DNA of 64,000 nt from contig NZ_MYFN02000001.1 in NCBI RefSeq assembly GCF_004514425.2, positions 62,001 to 126,000 of the forward strand, in the 5' to 3' direction. Position 1 is the stretch's first letter; each line of letters begins with the position of its first letter. Made by a program: the position numbers and the translations under genes. Shown one piece after another: positions 53,078-62,609 of the stretch. The stretch is from Shinella sumterensis (GTDB taxonomy: Bacteria > Pseudomonadota > Alphaproteobacteria > Rhizobiales > Rhizobiaceae). The notes beneath the pieces were generated by a model. That model did no database searches. It was not told the DNA's origin and saw only the letters and a program-made list of their open reading frames with translations.

Positions 53078-53977
53078 TCAGCCGGCCCGCCCGGCTTGCG
53101 CGAAGAGCCAGGTCCGGAATGCGGCGAGTGCGGGTGAGACCACGGCACGGGGACGGGTGACGAGCCAGTAGGATTCATGGCCGTCGACGGCGATATCGAA
53201 GAGCTGGCGCAGCGTGCCGGCAGCCAGATCGGCGGCCACCATGGAGCGGTCGGCGATGGTGACGCCGAGGCCCGCGCGCGCCGCCTCGATTGCGAGGTCG
53301 AGCACGTCGAATTCAAGGCCGTGGCTGGTGTCGAGTTCGGGACAGCCGGCTGCGTCCAGCCAGTGCCGCCAGGTGAGATAGCGCTGGTCGGGGGCAGCCA
53401 GCACATGCAGGAAGGTGAATTGCGCAAGGTCGGCGGGTGTGGCAAGCGGCCTGCCGTCGACAAGTCCGGGCGCAGCGACGGCGATATGTTCCTCGCTGAT
53501 CAGCAGGCTGGCATCGAGCGTGGGCCACTCGCCATCGCCGAAGCGGATGGCACAATCAAGGAGACCGCGCTCCGCAAGGCTGTCTGCGGCCTCGGTACCG
53601 ATGCTGAGATCGATGTCGGGCAGGGTGCGCCTGAGATCGGCAAGCCGCGGCATCAGCCAGCGCCGGGCGAATGTCGCGGGAACGTTGATGCGCAGCCGGT
53701 TGCGGTTCTGCTTGTCGGCAATGCCGCGCAGTGATGTCTCGATATCGTGAAATGCCTGCTGCACGGTTTCGAGCAAGGCGGCGCCGGCCGGCGTCAGCTC
53801 AAGGCGGTGATGGCGCCGGATGATCAGCGGCTCGCGGATATCGTCTTCCAGGCTCTTGATCTGCTTGCTGACGGCGCTCTGCGTCAGGTTCAGCCGCTCG
53901 GCGGCCCGCGTGAAGCTGCGGGTCTGGCCAACCACTTCGAAAACCTTCATGGCCGACAGGCCGGGAAGTTTGCGCAT
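53078..53977 (-). CDS. LysR-family regulator (GcvA-like)
   Basis: A 299-residue LysR protein. The helix-turn-helix (GQTRSFTRAAERLNLTQSAVSKQIKSL at about 15-42) and effector domain are typical of the GcvA subfamily. GAGAGGAC sits just before the ATG at 53977. It is transcribed in the same direction as the aldehyde dehydrogenase operon that follows and is its likely regulator. Confidence 0.93.
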   Translation of the reverse strand: MRKLPGLSAMKVFEVVGQTRSFTRAAERLNLTQSAVSKQIKSLEDDIREPLIIRRHHRLELTPAGAALLETVQQAFHDIETSLRGIADKQNRNRLRINVPATFARRWLMPRLADLRRTLPDIDLSIGTEAADSLAERGLLDCAIRFGDGEWPTLDASLLISEEHIAVAAPGLVDGRPLATPADLAQFTFLHVLAAPDQRYLTWRHWLDAAGCPELDTSHGLEFDVLDLAIEAARAGLGVTIADRSMVAADLAAGTLRQLFDIAVDGHESYWLVTRPRAVVSPALAAFRTWLFAQAGRAG

Positions 53978-54061
53978 CGTCCTCTCATGCGACATTGGAA
54001 CTCGCCGGTATCATACGCCAAGTCGGCGCACGGCATAGCGAAATGGGCGGCTGGCGGCCGG

Positions 54062-55420
54062 TTAGGGGGCTTTCCACATGATGACGCGGTCACGCCCGGC
54101 TTCCTTCGCCATGTAGAGCGCGTTGTCGGCCCGTGAAATCCCGGCTTCAAGGCTTGTCTCGGGGTCGCACAGCACGGCGCCGATGCTGACGGTAATGGCA
54201 AGGTCGTGGTGATCGATCCGGAAGGGCGTGGAGCCGACGGCAGAGCGGAGCTTTTCCGCCGCGTCGGCGATTGCGGCGCCATCCGGCCGCCGCAGGAGCA
54301 CGGCGAATTCCTCGCCGCCCATGCGTCCAAAACGATCCCGCGGCTCCAACGCGTCGAGGCAGCGCCTGGTGAAGTCCACCAGCACGCGGTCGCCCACGCT
54401 GTGGCCATAGCGGTCGTTGATCGACTTGAAGTGGTCGATGTCGAGCATCAGGAAGGCACAGGCGGCGCTGCGATTTTCGCTCTCGGCTTGCAGGCGCGCG
54501 GCCTCGTCCATCAGGCGGCGACGGTTCATGGCACCCGTCAGGGCGTCTGTCTCGGCGAGCCTCTTCAGCTCGCGTGCGGCGGCGCGCTCCTGCGTCACGT
54601 CGATATAGAGATTGATGTTGAAATTGCCGATCGTGCGGTGGCGGAACTGGATCGTCCGCGTCCGGCCGGTTGCCGTGGCAACATCGAGGTCGAAAGGTGT
54701 CATCTCCCGCTGCTCGGCGCGGGCGGCGGCAATGGAATCGTACCACTGTTTGCGGGCGTAGGCGCGGTACTCGGGATCGGGATAGGCGACGCGCCACCAG
54801 TCCTCGATGTCGGAGATGTCGTCCTGCGAGAAGCCGAACAGCTCCTTGAAAGTGGAGTTCGCGAACTGAATCTGGTCGTCGGAGCTGGCGATCTCGAAAC
54901 CGAAGGGCAGCCAGTTGAGCATCGACAGCATGTTGTCCTGCCATCCGGCGAGCGCGACCGAGCCCTGCGGCGGCGCGTCCATGAAGGTGAAGAGGCGAAG
55001 CGTCTCGTCCTCCACCGCGATCTTCGTGACCTGTACCATGAGCGAGCGCTCCTGGCCCTGCACCTGTGCCGGGATGATGAACGGCTCGCCGGGCGTTCCC
55101 ACGGGCGCGACGTTCCAGATCTGGCCGAGCATCATGGTGGCTTCCGGCCCGACAAGTTCTTCCATTTGACAGTGGTTGAAGGCTTCCAGGCCGCGGCCGA
55201 AGAGGATCGCAGCGTTGCGGTTGGCCTGACGAACGGTCAGGTCTTGCATCTCGACGAGCACCAGGGGCGCGCCGACGCAGTTCATCCAGAAATCGACATC
55301 CTGGCGGGAACGGCCATGCGCAGGAATGCCCACGGCTTCGGTCTCCTGTGGGAGCGCGCTTTTCACTGCGATTTCGGGCATTCTCATGCGCTCGCTTCTC
55401 GCCTCGGACAGCGGTTTCAT
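54062..55420 (-). CDS. Diguanylate cyclase with two PAS-like domains
   Basis: A 452-residue soluble protein: PAS-like domains about 40-145 and 160-275, then GGDEF (about 285-450) with the catalytic loop RMGGEEFAVL and DIDHFKSINDRYGH. Cyclic-di-GMP synthesis is expected. The product-inhibition site RxxD five residues before GGEEF is absent (the stretch reads EPRDRFG), so feedback inhibition through that site is unlikely. An ATG at 55387 (MRMPEI) is an alternative start. Confidence 0.92.
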   Translation of the reverse strand: MKPLSEARSERMRMPEIAVKSALPQETEAVGIPAHGRSRQDVDFWMNCVGAPLVLVEMQDLTVRQANRNAAILFGRGLEAFNHCQMEELVGPEATMMLGQIWNVAPVGTPGEPFIIPAQVQGQERSLMVQVTKIAVEDETLRLFTFMDAPPQGSVALAGWQDNMLSMLNWLPFGFEIASSDDQIQFANSTFKELFGFSQDDISDIEDWWRVAYPDPEYRAYARKQWYDSIAAARAEQREMTPFDLDVATATGRTRTIQFRHRTIGNFNINLYIDVTQERAAARELKRLAETDALTGAMNRRRLMDEAARLQAESENRSAACAFLMLDIDHFKSINDRYGHSVGDRVLVDFTRRCLDALEPRDRFGRMGGEEFAVLLRRPDGAAIADAAEKLRSAVGSTPFRIDHHDLAITVSIGAVLCDPETSLEAGISRADNALYMAKEAGRDRVIMWKAP

Positions 55421-55544
55421 TCCGCGTGAGCTGCAAATATGCGCGAGCCGAATTAATGCAGAATTAATAGGGTCGGCGCGGTCACGCGAGAGGGAGCGCC
55501 CGAGCGGCGACGATGAGACGAGGCAGAGCGGCAGCCACTCTACC

Positions 55545-55763
55545 TTACGGTTCCGTCAGGCCGTCGAAGACTTCCAGGAGCGCATCGACGATGGCCTGGC
55601 CGAGCGCGTTCGCTGACGTGGCAATCTCTTCGTCGCCGTGATCCCGGGTGGCGACCGCGAGGTTGCCGCCCTGTTCGGCGACAATCGCCTTCGCTCGCTC
55701 GATAGCCCAAATGGCAAAATCGCCGCGGCTGGCGATCGTCATCGTCTCGGTCGTCTCATCCAT
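55545..55763 (-). CDS. Small protein of unknown function
   Basis: A 72-residue acidic protein (start MDETTETMTIASRGDFAIWA) that looks helical with alternating Ala-rich segments. The start at 55763 was chosen over the frame's earlier codons, which lack a ribosome site. No family recognised. It lies upstream of the GGDEF gene on the same strand, 124 bases apart. Confidence 0.5.
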   Translation of the reverse strand: MDETTETMTIASRGDFAIWAIERAKAIVAEQGGNLAVATRDHGDEEIATSANALGQAIVDALLEVFDGLTEP

Positions 55764-55922
55764 GGCGCTCACTTCTGATAAGCATAGCACGGCGGCTCGT
55801 TGCTCTCTCGATGAATTGAGCCATATCGCTTGGCGGGGACGAGGGAAACCATTTTCAGCAGCTTACCGACCGTCTCCCCGCTCGGGGAGCAGGCATGATT
55901 CAGCTTGGATGAGCGTCTCCAG

Positions 55923-55942
55923 CCCGGCGAAAAACCGCCGGG
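55923..55942 (-). terminator. Hairpin after the TonB receptor gene
   Basis: CCCGGCG with CGCCGGG and a six-base A-rich loop, 44 bases after the receptor stop on the minus strand. There is no U-tract on that side, so termination efficiency is uncertain. Confidence 0.4.
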
Positions 55943-55985
55943 TCTTCCGTTGAAACGTCATGCTGGCGAAAACCGTCCGCCCGAA

Positions 55986-58157
55986 CTACCAGCTCGTGCT
56001 CGCCTTCAGCATGAAGGTGCGCCCCGCGCCGTAGCCGCACGAGCCGAGCCCCTGGCAACTCGCCACATAATCCTTGTCGAACAGGTTGGCGACGTTGAGC
56101 GCGACGGCCCAGTTGTCCTTCTGGTAGCGGATGGCCGCGTCCACCAGCGTCGCCGACGGCACCTTGAGCGTATTCGCCCGGTCCGCCCAGGATTGGCCGA
56201 CATGCCGCACGCCGGCGGCCACGCTCACGCCGTCCAGCGTCTCGTTCTGGAAGGCATAGTCCAGCCATAGCGACGCGGTCACGTCCGGAACCTGGATCGG
56301 TGTATTGCCGGCCGGCGTGCCGTCGAATGCACCGCCGGTCGCCTTGGTCACTTCCATGTCGATATAGGTGAACGCGCCGATGAGCTTCAGGCCCTCCGTC
56401 ACGTTCGCCTGGACCGAGGTCTCGAAGCCCCGCGCATCCACCTCGCCAATGGCGAAGTTGCGGGAAACGCCGTTCTCCATGAGCGCGGTCGGCACGTTCT
56501 GCCGGGTGATGTCGAAGTAGGCGGCCGAGATCAGGCCGTCCATGAAGTCCGGCTGGTATTTTACGCCCAGCTCCAGCTGCTTCCCCTTTTCGGGCGGCAG
56601 CAGCCCGTTGACCGGATCTGTCGCCGTGGTCGGGTTGAAGGAAGTGGTGTAGCTGACATAGGGCGTCAGGCCATTTGAAAACTCATAGGCGAGCCCGGCG
56701 CGCCAGGTGAATTCGCGGTCGTCGCTGCTCATCGACGTGCCGTTGTTGCGGTTGTCGATGTCGGTGGAAACGAGGTCGTAGCGACCGTTCAGCGTGACGA
56801 TCCAGCCGCCGCCGAACTTGATCTGATCCTGCGCGTAGAGACCAAGCTGGTTGCGGGTGAGGTCTTCGTTCAGATAGGGCGGGAAGAGCGGTGAGGGGGC
56901 CGCGCCATAGACCGGGTTGAGCAGATCGATGCCCGGAGCATTGCCGGACGCCTGGACCTGATCAATTCCATAGCGGCGATAGTCCAATCCGAACAAGAGG
57001 TTATGTTCGACTTCGCCGGTCTGCACAGCGCCTTCAAGCTGGTTGTCCACGGTAAACAACCCGACATCCGTATCGTGGGCGAAGCGGAACCGATTCAGCG
57101 TCGTACCCGTAATGCCGTTGGCATAAAGCGCATCTTCCTCAAGCGAAACACGCGCATAGCGCAGGTTCTGGCGCACCGTCCAGTCATTGTCGAACCGGTG
57201 TTCGAAAGCGTAGCCGATCATCGCCTGCTGGCGATCGTAGGTGTCGAAGTCCTCTTCCCCATAGAAGAAGTCACGGGGGATACGGATGCCCCCGGGCGCG
57301 TCGATGACCGTCCCGACATAGGGCAGGAAGCCGGTGCTGGTATGCGTCAGGTCGATATGCTGATACGAGCTCAGGATGGTGAGGCTGGTATCCTCGTCCG
57401 GCTGCCAGGTAAGGCTTGGCGCAATCGTGCCGCGGAAATCCTTCGCCTTGTCCGTTTCCCAACCGCCGCCGGAAACCTTGCCGGTCACACGATAGCGGGC
57501 CGCGTCGTCCGCGCCGAGCTGATCGCTGAAGTCGAGCCCAAGATAGCCGTTGCCGAAGCTGTTGATGCCGGTCTCGACATAGCGCAGCGGCTCATCCGTC
57601 GGCCGCTTGCTGATCAGATCGACGAAACCGCCGGGATTGCCGCTGCCATAGAGCGCGGAACTCGGCCCTTTCACCACATCCATGCGCTCCAGGAAGAACG
57701 GATCGATCAGGAAGGTGCCGAAGCCGGATTGATAGAGCGACAGCCCGTCCAGGAAAATGCCGGACTGTTCCGCCTGGAAGCCGCGAATGAACAGCCAGTC
57801 CGTATCCGCATCCGTGCCGTAGGTCGATGCGTTCACGCCGGCAACATAACGCAGCGCCTCGTCAACCTTCTGTGGGCTTTGCGCATCGATCTGCTCGCGG
57901 CCGACGACCGTGACCGACTGCGGAATCTCATTGATTTTCGTGGCCGCCTTGCTGCCTGCACGGGTGGTTTTTGCGACAAGACCCTTGACCGGCTCGATAC
58001 CGGTATCGGCATTCTCCGCACCTTGCTCGACGCGTACTTCCTCAAGCTGGGTCGCACGCTCCTGGGCGAACGCGCCTGCCGACGCGATCATGGCGCAGAC
58101 GGCGGTCCCGCAGGCGAGGGCCAGTCTGATTTTCTTTTGGTTTTTCAACGTGATCAT
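55986..58157 (-). CDS. TonB-dependent siderophore receptor
   Basis: A 723-residue outer-membrane receptor. A signal peptide (LALACGTAVCAMIASAGAFAQ) precedes the TonB-box region; the plug domain (about 70-180) has PQSVTVVGREQIDAQSP and GSGNPGGFVDLISKRP, and the 22-strand barrel ends in a C-terminal aromatic (FMLKASTSW), as needed for Bam assembly. It is of the ferrichrome/hydroxamate receptor type (siderophore-receptor family), ligand not decidable. An iron-responsive operator lies at 58219, and an AraC regulator gene precedes it. Confidence 0.95.
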   Translation of the reverse strand: MITLKNQKKIRLALACGTAVCAMIASAGAFAQERATQLEEVRVEQGAENADTGIEPVKGLVAKTTRAGSKAATKINEIPQSVTVVGREQIDAQSPQKVDEALRYVAGVNASTYGTDADTDWLFIRGFQAEQSGIFLDGLSLYQSGFGTFLIDPFFLERMDVVKGPSSALYGSGNPGGFVDLISKRPTDEPLRYVETGINSFGNGYLGLDFSDQLGADDAARYRVTGKVSGGGWETDKAKDFRGTIAPSLTWQPDEDTSLTILSSYQHIDLTHTSTGFLPYVGTVIDAPGGIRIPRDFFYGEEDFDTYDRQQAMIGYAFEHRFDNDWTVRQNLRYARVSLEEDALYANGITGTTLNRFRFAHDTDVGLFTVDNQLEGAVQTGEVEHNLLFGLDYRRYGIDQVQASGNAPGIDLLNPVYGAAPSPLFPPYLNEDLTRNQLGLYAQDQIKFGGGWIVTLNGRYDLVSTDIDNRNNGTSMSSDDREFTWRAGLAYEFSNGLTPYVSYTTSFNPTTATDPVNGLLPPEKGKQLELGVKYQPDFMDGLISAAYFDITRQNVPTALMENGVSRNFAIGEVDARGFETSVQANVTEGLKLIGAFTYIDMEVTKATGGAFDGTPAGNTPIQVPDVTASLWLDYAFQNETLDGVSVAAGVRHVGQSWADRANTLKVPSATLVDAAIRYQKDNWAVALNVANLFDKDYVASCQGLGSCGYGAGRTFMLKASTSW

Positions 58158-58218
58158 CCCCTACACATCCCACGCAGTTCAGGCTCGGCCCCGTTCGGCC
58201 GAGCGAATGGCAATAAGA

Positions 58219-58233
58219 TGAGTAATTAACTCA
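58219..58233. promoter_or_regulatory. Iron-responsive operator (TGA-N9-TCA) upstream of the siderophore receptor
   Basis: TGAGTAATTAACTCA is palindromic and fits the rhizobial RirA-type iron-responsive operator. It lies 62-76 bases before the receptor ATG. It predicts repression by RirA when iron is plentiful. Confidence 0.65.
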
Positions 58234-58322
58234 GTTTTAATATTCGGGATTGTCACATTCCGCGAAAATTGAACGTTCTTGGGCTATTTTCAGCCGAGGT
58301 CGCGGGCACGGATGGCACGCCT

Positions 58323-59207
58323 TCAGGCACCATTGGACTTGCGCCAATTGGCGGGCGTGGTGCCGAAGTTCTTGCGGAAGACCCGGGTGAAATGCGCCTG
58401 GTCAGCGAAGCCCGTCTCGACCGCAATGTCGATCAACGACAAATTTCCACGTCGAATCAATGCCTTGGCGCGACGTAGGCGCGCATTGACCTGCCACTGA
58501 TGCGGCGCCATGCCGGTGGAGGCCTTGAAGGCATGGCTGAAATGCGATTGGGAAAGCCCCACGAGCCCGGCCAGTTCCTCAAGCCTGATATTGCGCAAGC
58601 AGTTTTCTTCAATGAAGTCGGTCGCGCGACGCAGTTGCCACCCCGCAAGCTTGCTTCTTTTGCGGCCCTGCACCTTGGCCAGTTTCATGACATCGATCAG
58701 CAGGGCGAGCGAAAGGCCGTCGCCGTAGAGGTCGTGCAGGGGGAGGGGGTTGCAGCATTCCGCAGCGATCAGGTGCGCCAGGGAGAGAAGCCGGTTGTCG
58801 GAGAAAAACAGTTGCGGCGTCGCCAGGCGCTCGGCGTCCAGATCATCGGCCAGCCTCCGGCGGATCGTCTCGACATCGAAATGCAGGTCGAGATGGCGCA
58901 TGAAGCGGTGGTCGGCAAGTTCGGCCCAAAGCTCGAAATCCGCCGGGATATAGGCAATCGGCTGCAAGCCCCAATCCGCGACCGTCTCCTTGCCGCCGGA
59001 TGACAGGCGCATTCGGGAGGATCCGGGGCCCCGCTTGTCGAGCAGCACGAACAGGCGAGGATCGCGCCCGACATAGTAACCGCCGGCATGCGGTGCACAT
59101 TCCACATTCCAGACGTCGGCGACGATGCCGTTCCAATGCCGCCGGCTGAGATCGCCCACAACGGAAAAGCCTTCGATCCTGTTTTGCATGCGCGGCTGGA
59201 AGGTCAT
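58323..59207 (-). CDS. AraC-family regulator next to the siderophore receptor
   Basis: A 294-residue AraC protein. The C-terminal double helix-turn-helix includes LEELAGLVGLSQSHFSHAFKAS and IDIAVETGFADQAHFTRVFRKNFG. The N-terminal ligand domain is of the length seen in PchR-like regulators that bind ferri-siderophores. It is on the same strand and upstream of the receptor gene, 165 bases apart, and is its likely activator. Confidence 0.92.
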   Translation of the reverse strand: MTFQPRMQNRIEGFSVVGDLSRRHWNGIVADVWNVECAPHAGGYYVGRDPRLFVLLDKRGPGSSRMRLSSGGKETVADWGLQPIAYIPADFELWAELADHRFMRHLDLHFDVETIRRRLADDLDAERLATPQLFFSDNRLLSLAHLIAAECCNPLPLHDLYGDGLSLALLIDVMKLAKVQGRKRSKLAGWQLRRATDFIEENCLRNIRLEELAGLVGLSQSHFSHAFKASTGMAPHQWQVNARLRRAKALIRRGNLSLIDIAVETGFADQAHFTRVFRKNFGTTPANWRKSNGA

Positions 59208-59360
59208 CTTGCCGTCCGGTTATACCTTCTTATCTCCCTCAAGTTTTCTACAGGCAAACGGCGCCGCGTGCAACATGGCCCAATTCGAGGGGACCGGTTT
59301 GGAAGGGAAATCGCTTGTCGTTAGCCTCCGCACCCACGCCAGGAATCGTCGCGAAGCCGG

Positions 59361-59564
59361 TCATTGCGTTAGCGTATGCTTACGTTTCAGGGCAAGGACG
59401 TCGTTTATGGTTGCTGCCATTTTTTCGGTGACGACCGGTCGCGCCCCAGGCGCGGGAAACAGCACAAACGGCAAGCTTTCTGCGAAAAGCGGAACGGCCA
59501 GATTGAGGTTTCCAAGGTCGTTGGCATCCCATTCGGTCAGATCGGCGATTTCGACGACATCCAT
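59361..59564 (-). CDS. Small protein of unknown function
   Basis: A 67-residue frame with a strong ribosome site (CGGGAGAGA, five bases before the ATG). The product starts MDVVEIADLTEWDANDLGN and contains a hydrophobic middle (AVPLFAESLPFVLFPAP) followed by a helical C-terminus ending LKRKHTLTQ. No family recognised; it may be a taxon-restricted rhizobial gene. Confidence 0.6.
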   Translation of the reverse strand: MDVVEIADLTEWDANDLGNLNLAVPLFAESLPFVLFPAPGARPVVTEKMAATINDVLALKRKHTLTQ

Positions 59565-59752
59565 TGGTCTCTCCCGGTAGTGCTTCAAGGAAGCATAGGG
59601 CGGCTCAGCGGCCTGGCAATGCTGCGATTGCCGCTTTGCCGCCGAATACAGCGCTCCCGGGTAACGGCTCACGCACGCCATAAATTCGGGCGTTCCGACC
59701 GCCTGACAACGTCAGGGCGTCGGTCATCCCATTCCGCGGCAGGGGGAGGGTG

Positions 59753-60253
59753 TTACTCCGGCAACCGGCTGTCGCCGAGATCGATGTTGAGGAAACGCGC
59801 CATCGCGTCGGTGACGATGGCATGGTCGATGCGCTCCGGCACGCCGGAGACGGTGACCGCGCCGACGCAACCGAGATCCGCGACGAAAAGCGGAACGCTG
59901 CCGCCATGCACGGAAAAATCCGCATAGGCGAGATTGCGCGCCTCCACCTGGTCGCGGCCCGAAAGCGCGAAGCGTCGGCCGACGAGATAGGAAGCGCTCC
60001 ACAGACGCAACACGGTGTTGCGCTTGCGCCGGATCCACTCCCCGTTGTCCGTGGTGGTGCCAGGCAGGGCGCAATGGAACAGGGGCCGGTCCCGCAGCGA
60101 AATATCGATCGCGACGCCGGCGCCGCGCGCCATGGCCACCTCGCGAATGCGGTTGCCGAGCGCCCAGGCATCATCGGGACTGAACCGGCTGAAACGCAGC
60201 AGGCGTTCCTGTTCTTCAAGCCGGCGGATATCGTCCGCAATCGCTTCCGTCAT
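59753..60253 (-). CDS. UPF0303/GlcG-HbpS-like (DUF336) protein
   Basis: A 166-residue protein whose fold residues VAIDISLRDRPLFHCALPGTT, RRKRNTVLRLWSAS and SVHGGSVPLFV match the UPF0303 branch of the heme-degrading-domain superfamily. Function is not well established. The start at MTEAIADD is set by GGGAGG six bases upstream; a second ATG six bases earlier overlaps that site. Confidence 0.85.
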   Translation of the reverse strand: MTEAIADDIRRLEEQERLLRFSRFSPDDAWALGNRIREVAMARGAGVAIDISLRDRPLFHCALPGTTTDNGEWIRRKRNTVLRLWSASYLVGRRFALSGRDQVEARNLAYADFSVHGGSVPLFVADLGCVGAVTVSGVPERIDHAIVTDAMARFLNIDLGDSRLPE

Positions 60254-60358
60254 AGCCATCCTCCCAGTGCTTTCCCGACCGTTCCTAGCCGGCCTTCTTG
60301 GGAAAGGGAAGGGCAGGAGGGTGGGGCTCACCCTCGATGACGGCAAACGCCAATCGGA

Positions 60359-60652
60359 TCAGTCCTGTTCGCTTTCATGCTGGCGCAGAAGCTCGCGCTG
60401 CACTTCATCCTGGAAGGCCAGCACCGCGGATCGTGCCTGGCTTTCGCTCGAACCGAATTTCAAAAGCTCGTCGGCAAGCTCGCGGCAGACCTTCAACCAG
60501 TAGCGGCGTGCGTCCTCGCCATGCAGCCCGCCCAGTTCGCCTGCGCATTGACGGACATGCGCGGTGCGACGCGCAGCAGGAAACGGCACGACCGGGCCGG
60601 CTTCGATAGCGGTGGAACGGCGGCGCGGCTGGGCCGAGGCAGGTGACGGCAT
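60359..60652 (-). CDS. DUF6074-like small protein
   Basis: A 97-residue protein with the core VVPFPAARRTAHVRQCAGEL and RYWLKVCRELADELLKFG, resembling DUF6074 small proteins that are abundant in Rhizobiales and often on mobile or accessory DNA. The start at MPSPASAQ follows GGGAAA; upstream ATGs lack a good ribosome site. Function unknown. Confidence 0.65.
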   Translation of the reverse strand: MPSPASAQPRRRSTAIEAGPVVPFPAARRTAHVRQCAGELGGLHGEDARRYWLKVCRELADELLKFGSSESQARSAVLAFQDEVQRELLRQHESEQD

Positions 60653-60822
60653 TGATTCGGATTTCCCTGTTGCTCCGCCCATCATTAGGAAGTCCGTGGT
60701 TAACACGCGGTTTCCAATCGCAAATCCGCTGTGCCGCCATCATACGATCCGCCCGTAACCTTTGCCGTTCGGGCTGTCCTGCCGCGCGAGAAGACCGGCT
60801 CCCACGAGTGCTGCCAGATGTC

Positions 60823-61383
60823 TCAGCCGCCCTGCCACGCCTTCACGGCGTCGATCGGCCAGACGAGCATCAGGATGTTCAAAGCCAGTCCGTCGCGGAT
60901 GAGCCATGTCGTCGTCGCCTCGAAGACGATGATGATCGCCACACTCGCCCAGACCGGCAGGCGCGCTGCGAGGAAGAAGCCCACCACCATGGCCAGGATG
61001 TCGGCGCTCGAATTGATGACGCTGTCGCCGAAGTAATCGAGCGCGATCGTCGCCTCGCGATAACGGTTGATCACCATGTCGGTGTTTTCGACGATCTCCC
61101 AGGCGCATTCGAGAATGAGCGCGAGCGTCAGGCGAACATTGATGCTAGCCTTGCGCAGGATGAGGGTGAACAGACCGAAGAACAGGATGCCGTGAATGAT
61201 GTGGCTTGGCGTGTACCAGTCGGTGAGGTGCTGCGAGTTCTCCGAGGAGACCACGACCCCGTGCCACAATTTGACATATCCGCACTTGCAGATGAGCGGC
61301 TGGCCCATCGTATAAAGGATCGTGGCCGTCGCGGCGACGAAGGCTGCGACGATCAGCAGGGCGTTTCGGACCGTAGGGTTCAA
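60823..61383 (-). CDS. DUF2585 (UPF0314) integral membrane protein
   Basis: A 186-residue membrane protein with about four helices and the family signatures CKCGYVKLWHG, WYTPSHIIHG and ECAWEIVENTDMVINRYRE. It belongs to a conserved alphaproteobacterial family of unknown function. It is divergent from the hydrolase gene at 61491. Confidence 0.9.
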   Translation of the reverse strand: MNPTVRNALLIVAAFVAATATILYTMGQPLICKCGYVKLWHGVVVSSENSQHLTDWYTPSHIIHGILFFGLFTLILRKASINVRLTLALILECAWEIVENTDMVINRYREATIALDYFGDSVINSSADILAMVVGFFLAARLPVWASVAIIIVFEATTTWLIRDGLALNILMLVWPIDAVKAWQGG

Positions 61384-61490
61384 GCGGAATGTCCTTGAAA
61401 GCGGTGCGCCGGGGAGGGCGCGGGAAGGTTCATGCGACCGGTAGATGACACGATCGCAGGGCAGGAAACAAGACTGGGAGAGAGAGACTT

Positions 61491-62507
61491 ATGAAACTGG
61501 CGACACTGAAAAGTTCCACCCGTGACGGCCGCCTGGTGGTCGTCTCGCGTGACCTGACGCGCTGCTCGGAGGTCGGGCATATCGCCCGCACGCTGCAGGA
61601 CGCGCTCGACGACTGGGAACACGCCGCACCGCGCCTGGCACGGGTCGCCGAGGGGCTCGAGACCGGCTCGCAGCCCATCATGCGCTTTCACGAACACGAT
61701 GCCGGCTCGCCGCTGCCCCGCGCCTATCAATGGGCCGACGGCTCCGCCTATCTCCATCATGTCGAACTCATGTACAAGGCGCGCAACGCCGAGCTGCCCG
61801 ACGGCGCGCACACCGATCCCCGGCTCTACCAGGGCGGCTCGGACACGTTCCTCGGTCCCCGTGACCCCATCGTCGTACAGGACGAGACCTGGGGTATCGA
61901 CATGGAGGGCGAAGTCGCCGTCATCGTCGATGACGTGCCGATGGGCGCAAGCGTGGAGGAGGCAGGGGCCGCCATCCGGCTGATCATGCTCGCCAATGAT
62001 GTGTCGCTACGCGGCCTCATGCCGTCGGAACTCGCCAAGGGGCTGGGCTTCTTCCAGTCGAAGCCATCCTCCGCCTTCTCGCCCGTCGCCGTCACGCCGG
62101 ATGAGCTCGGCACGGCCTGGGATGGCCGCAAACTCCATCTACCGCTTCTGGTCTCGCTCAATGGCAGCCCCTTCGGCAAGGCCAATGCGGGCATCGACAT
62201 GGTGTTCGACTTCGCGCAGCTCGTCGCCCATGCCGCGAGGACCCGCCCGCTCGTCGCCGGCTCCATCATCGGCTCCGGCACCGTGTCCAACAGGTTCGAC
62301 GGCGGTCCGGGCAAGCCGATCGCCGAGGGCGGTGCCGGCTATTCCTGCCTTGCGGAGCTGCGCACCATCGAGACCATCACCACCGGCGCGGCGAAGACGC
62401 CGTTCCTCAAGTTCGGCGATGTCGTGCGCATCGAGATGAAGGACGAGACCGGCCACTCCATCTTCGGCGCCATCGAGCAGACGGTGACGCGCTACGAAAG
62501 AGGCTGA
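61491..62507 (+). CDS. Fumarylacetoacetate hydrolase family protein
   Basis: A 338-residue FAH-fold enzyme. The metal-binding acids are in GIDMEGEVAVIVDD, and FFQSKPSSAFSPVAVTP with GTVSNRFDGGPG form the active-site surround. The N-terminal segment of about 85 residues is the form seen in fumarylacetoacetases of bacteria. It hydrolyses a beta-diketone such as fumarylacetoacetate in tyrosine catabolism. No hmgA or maiA gene is visible in the window, so the exact substrate is open. GGGAGAGA precedes the ATG. Confidence 0.9.
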   Translation: MKLATLKSSTRDGRLVVVSRDLTRCSEVGHIARTLQDALDDWEHAAPRLARVAEGLETGSQPIMRFHEHDAGSPLPRAYQWADGSAYLHHVELMYKARNAELPDGAHTDPRLYQGGSDTFLGPRDPIVVQDETWGIDMEGEVAVIVDDVPMGASVEEAGAAIRLIMLANDVSLRGLMPSELAKGLGFFQSKPSSAFSPVAVTPDELGTAWDGRKLHLPLLVSLNGSPFGKANAGIDMVFDFAQLVAHAARTRPLVAGSIIGSGTVSNRFDGGPGKPIAEGGAGYSCLAELRTIETITTGAAKTPFLKFGDVVRIEMKDETGHSIFGAIEQTVTRYERG

Positions 62508-62579
62508 GCCAGCACGGCATTCCCCTGCTCTGTAAAGGCGACGATTTCGCCCGCACCGACGTCGACAGGGCATGAAGGC

Positions 62580-62598
62580 CGCCCGCGTCATGCGGGCG
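62580..62598. terminator. Bidirectional hairpin between convergent genes
   Basis: CGCCCGC with GCGGGCG (loop GTCAT), extended outward by a GAAGG/CCTTC pairing, between the hydrolase stop and the dehydrogenase stop. It may serve both transcripts; there is no strong T-run. Confidence 0.5.
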
Positions 62599-62609
62599 AC
62601 CTTCATTCA

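Noticed and set aside
51454-53463. Long form (669 residues) of the aldehyde dehydrogenase
   Set aside because: The extra N-terminus is Ser/Pro/Arg-rich, overlaps the LysR gene antisense and crosses the intergenic repeats; family members start near MREFRNFIAG.
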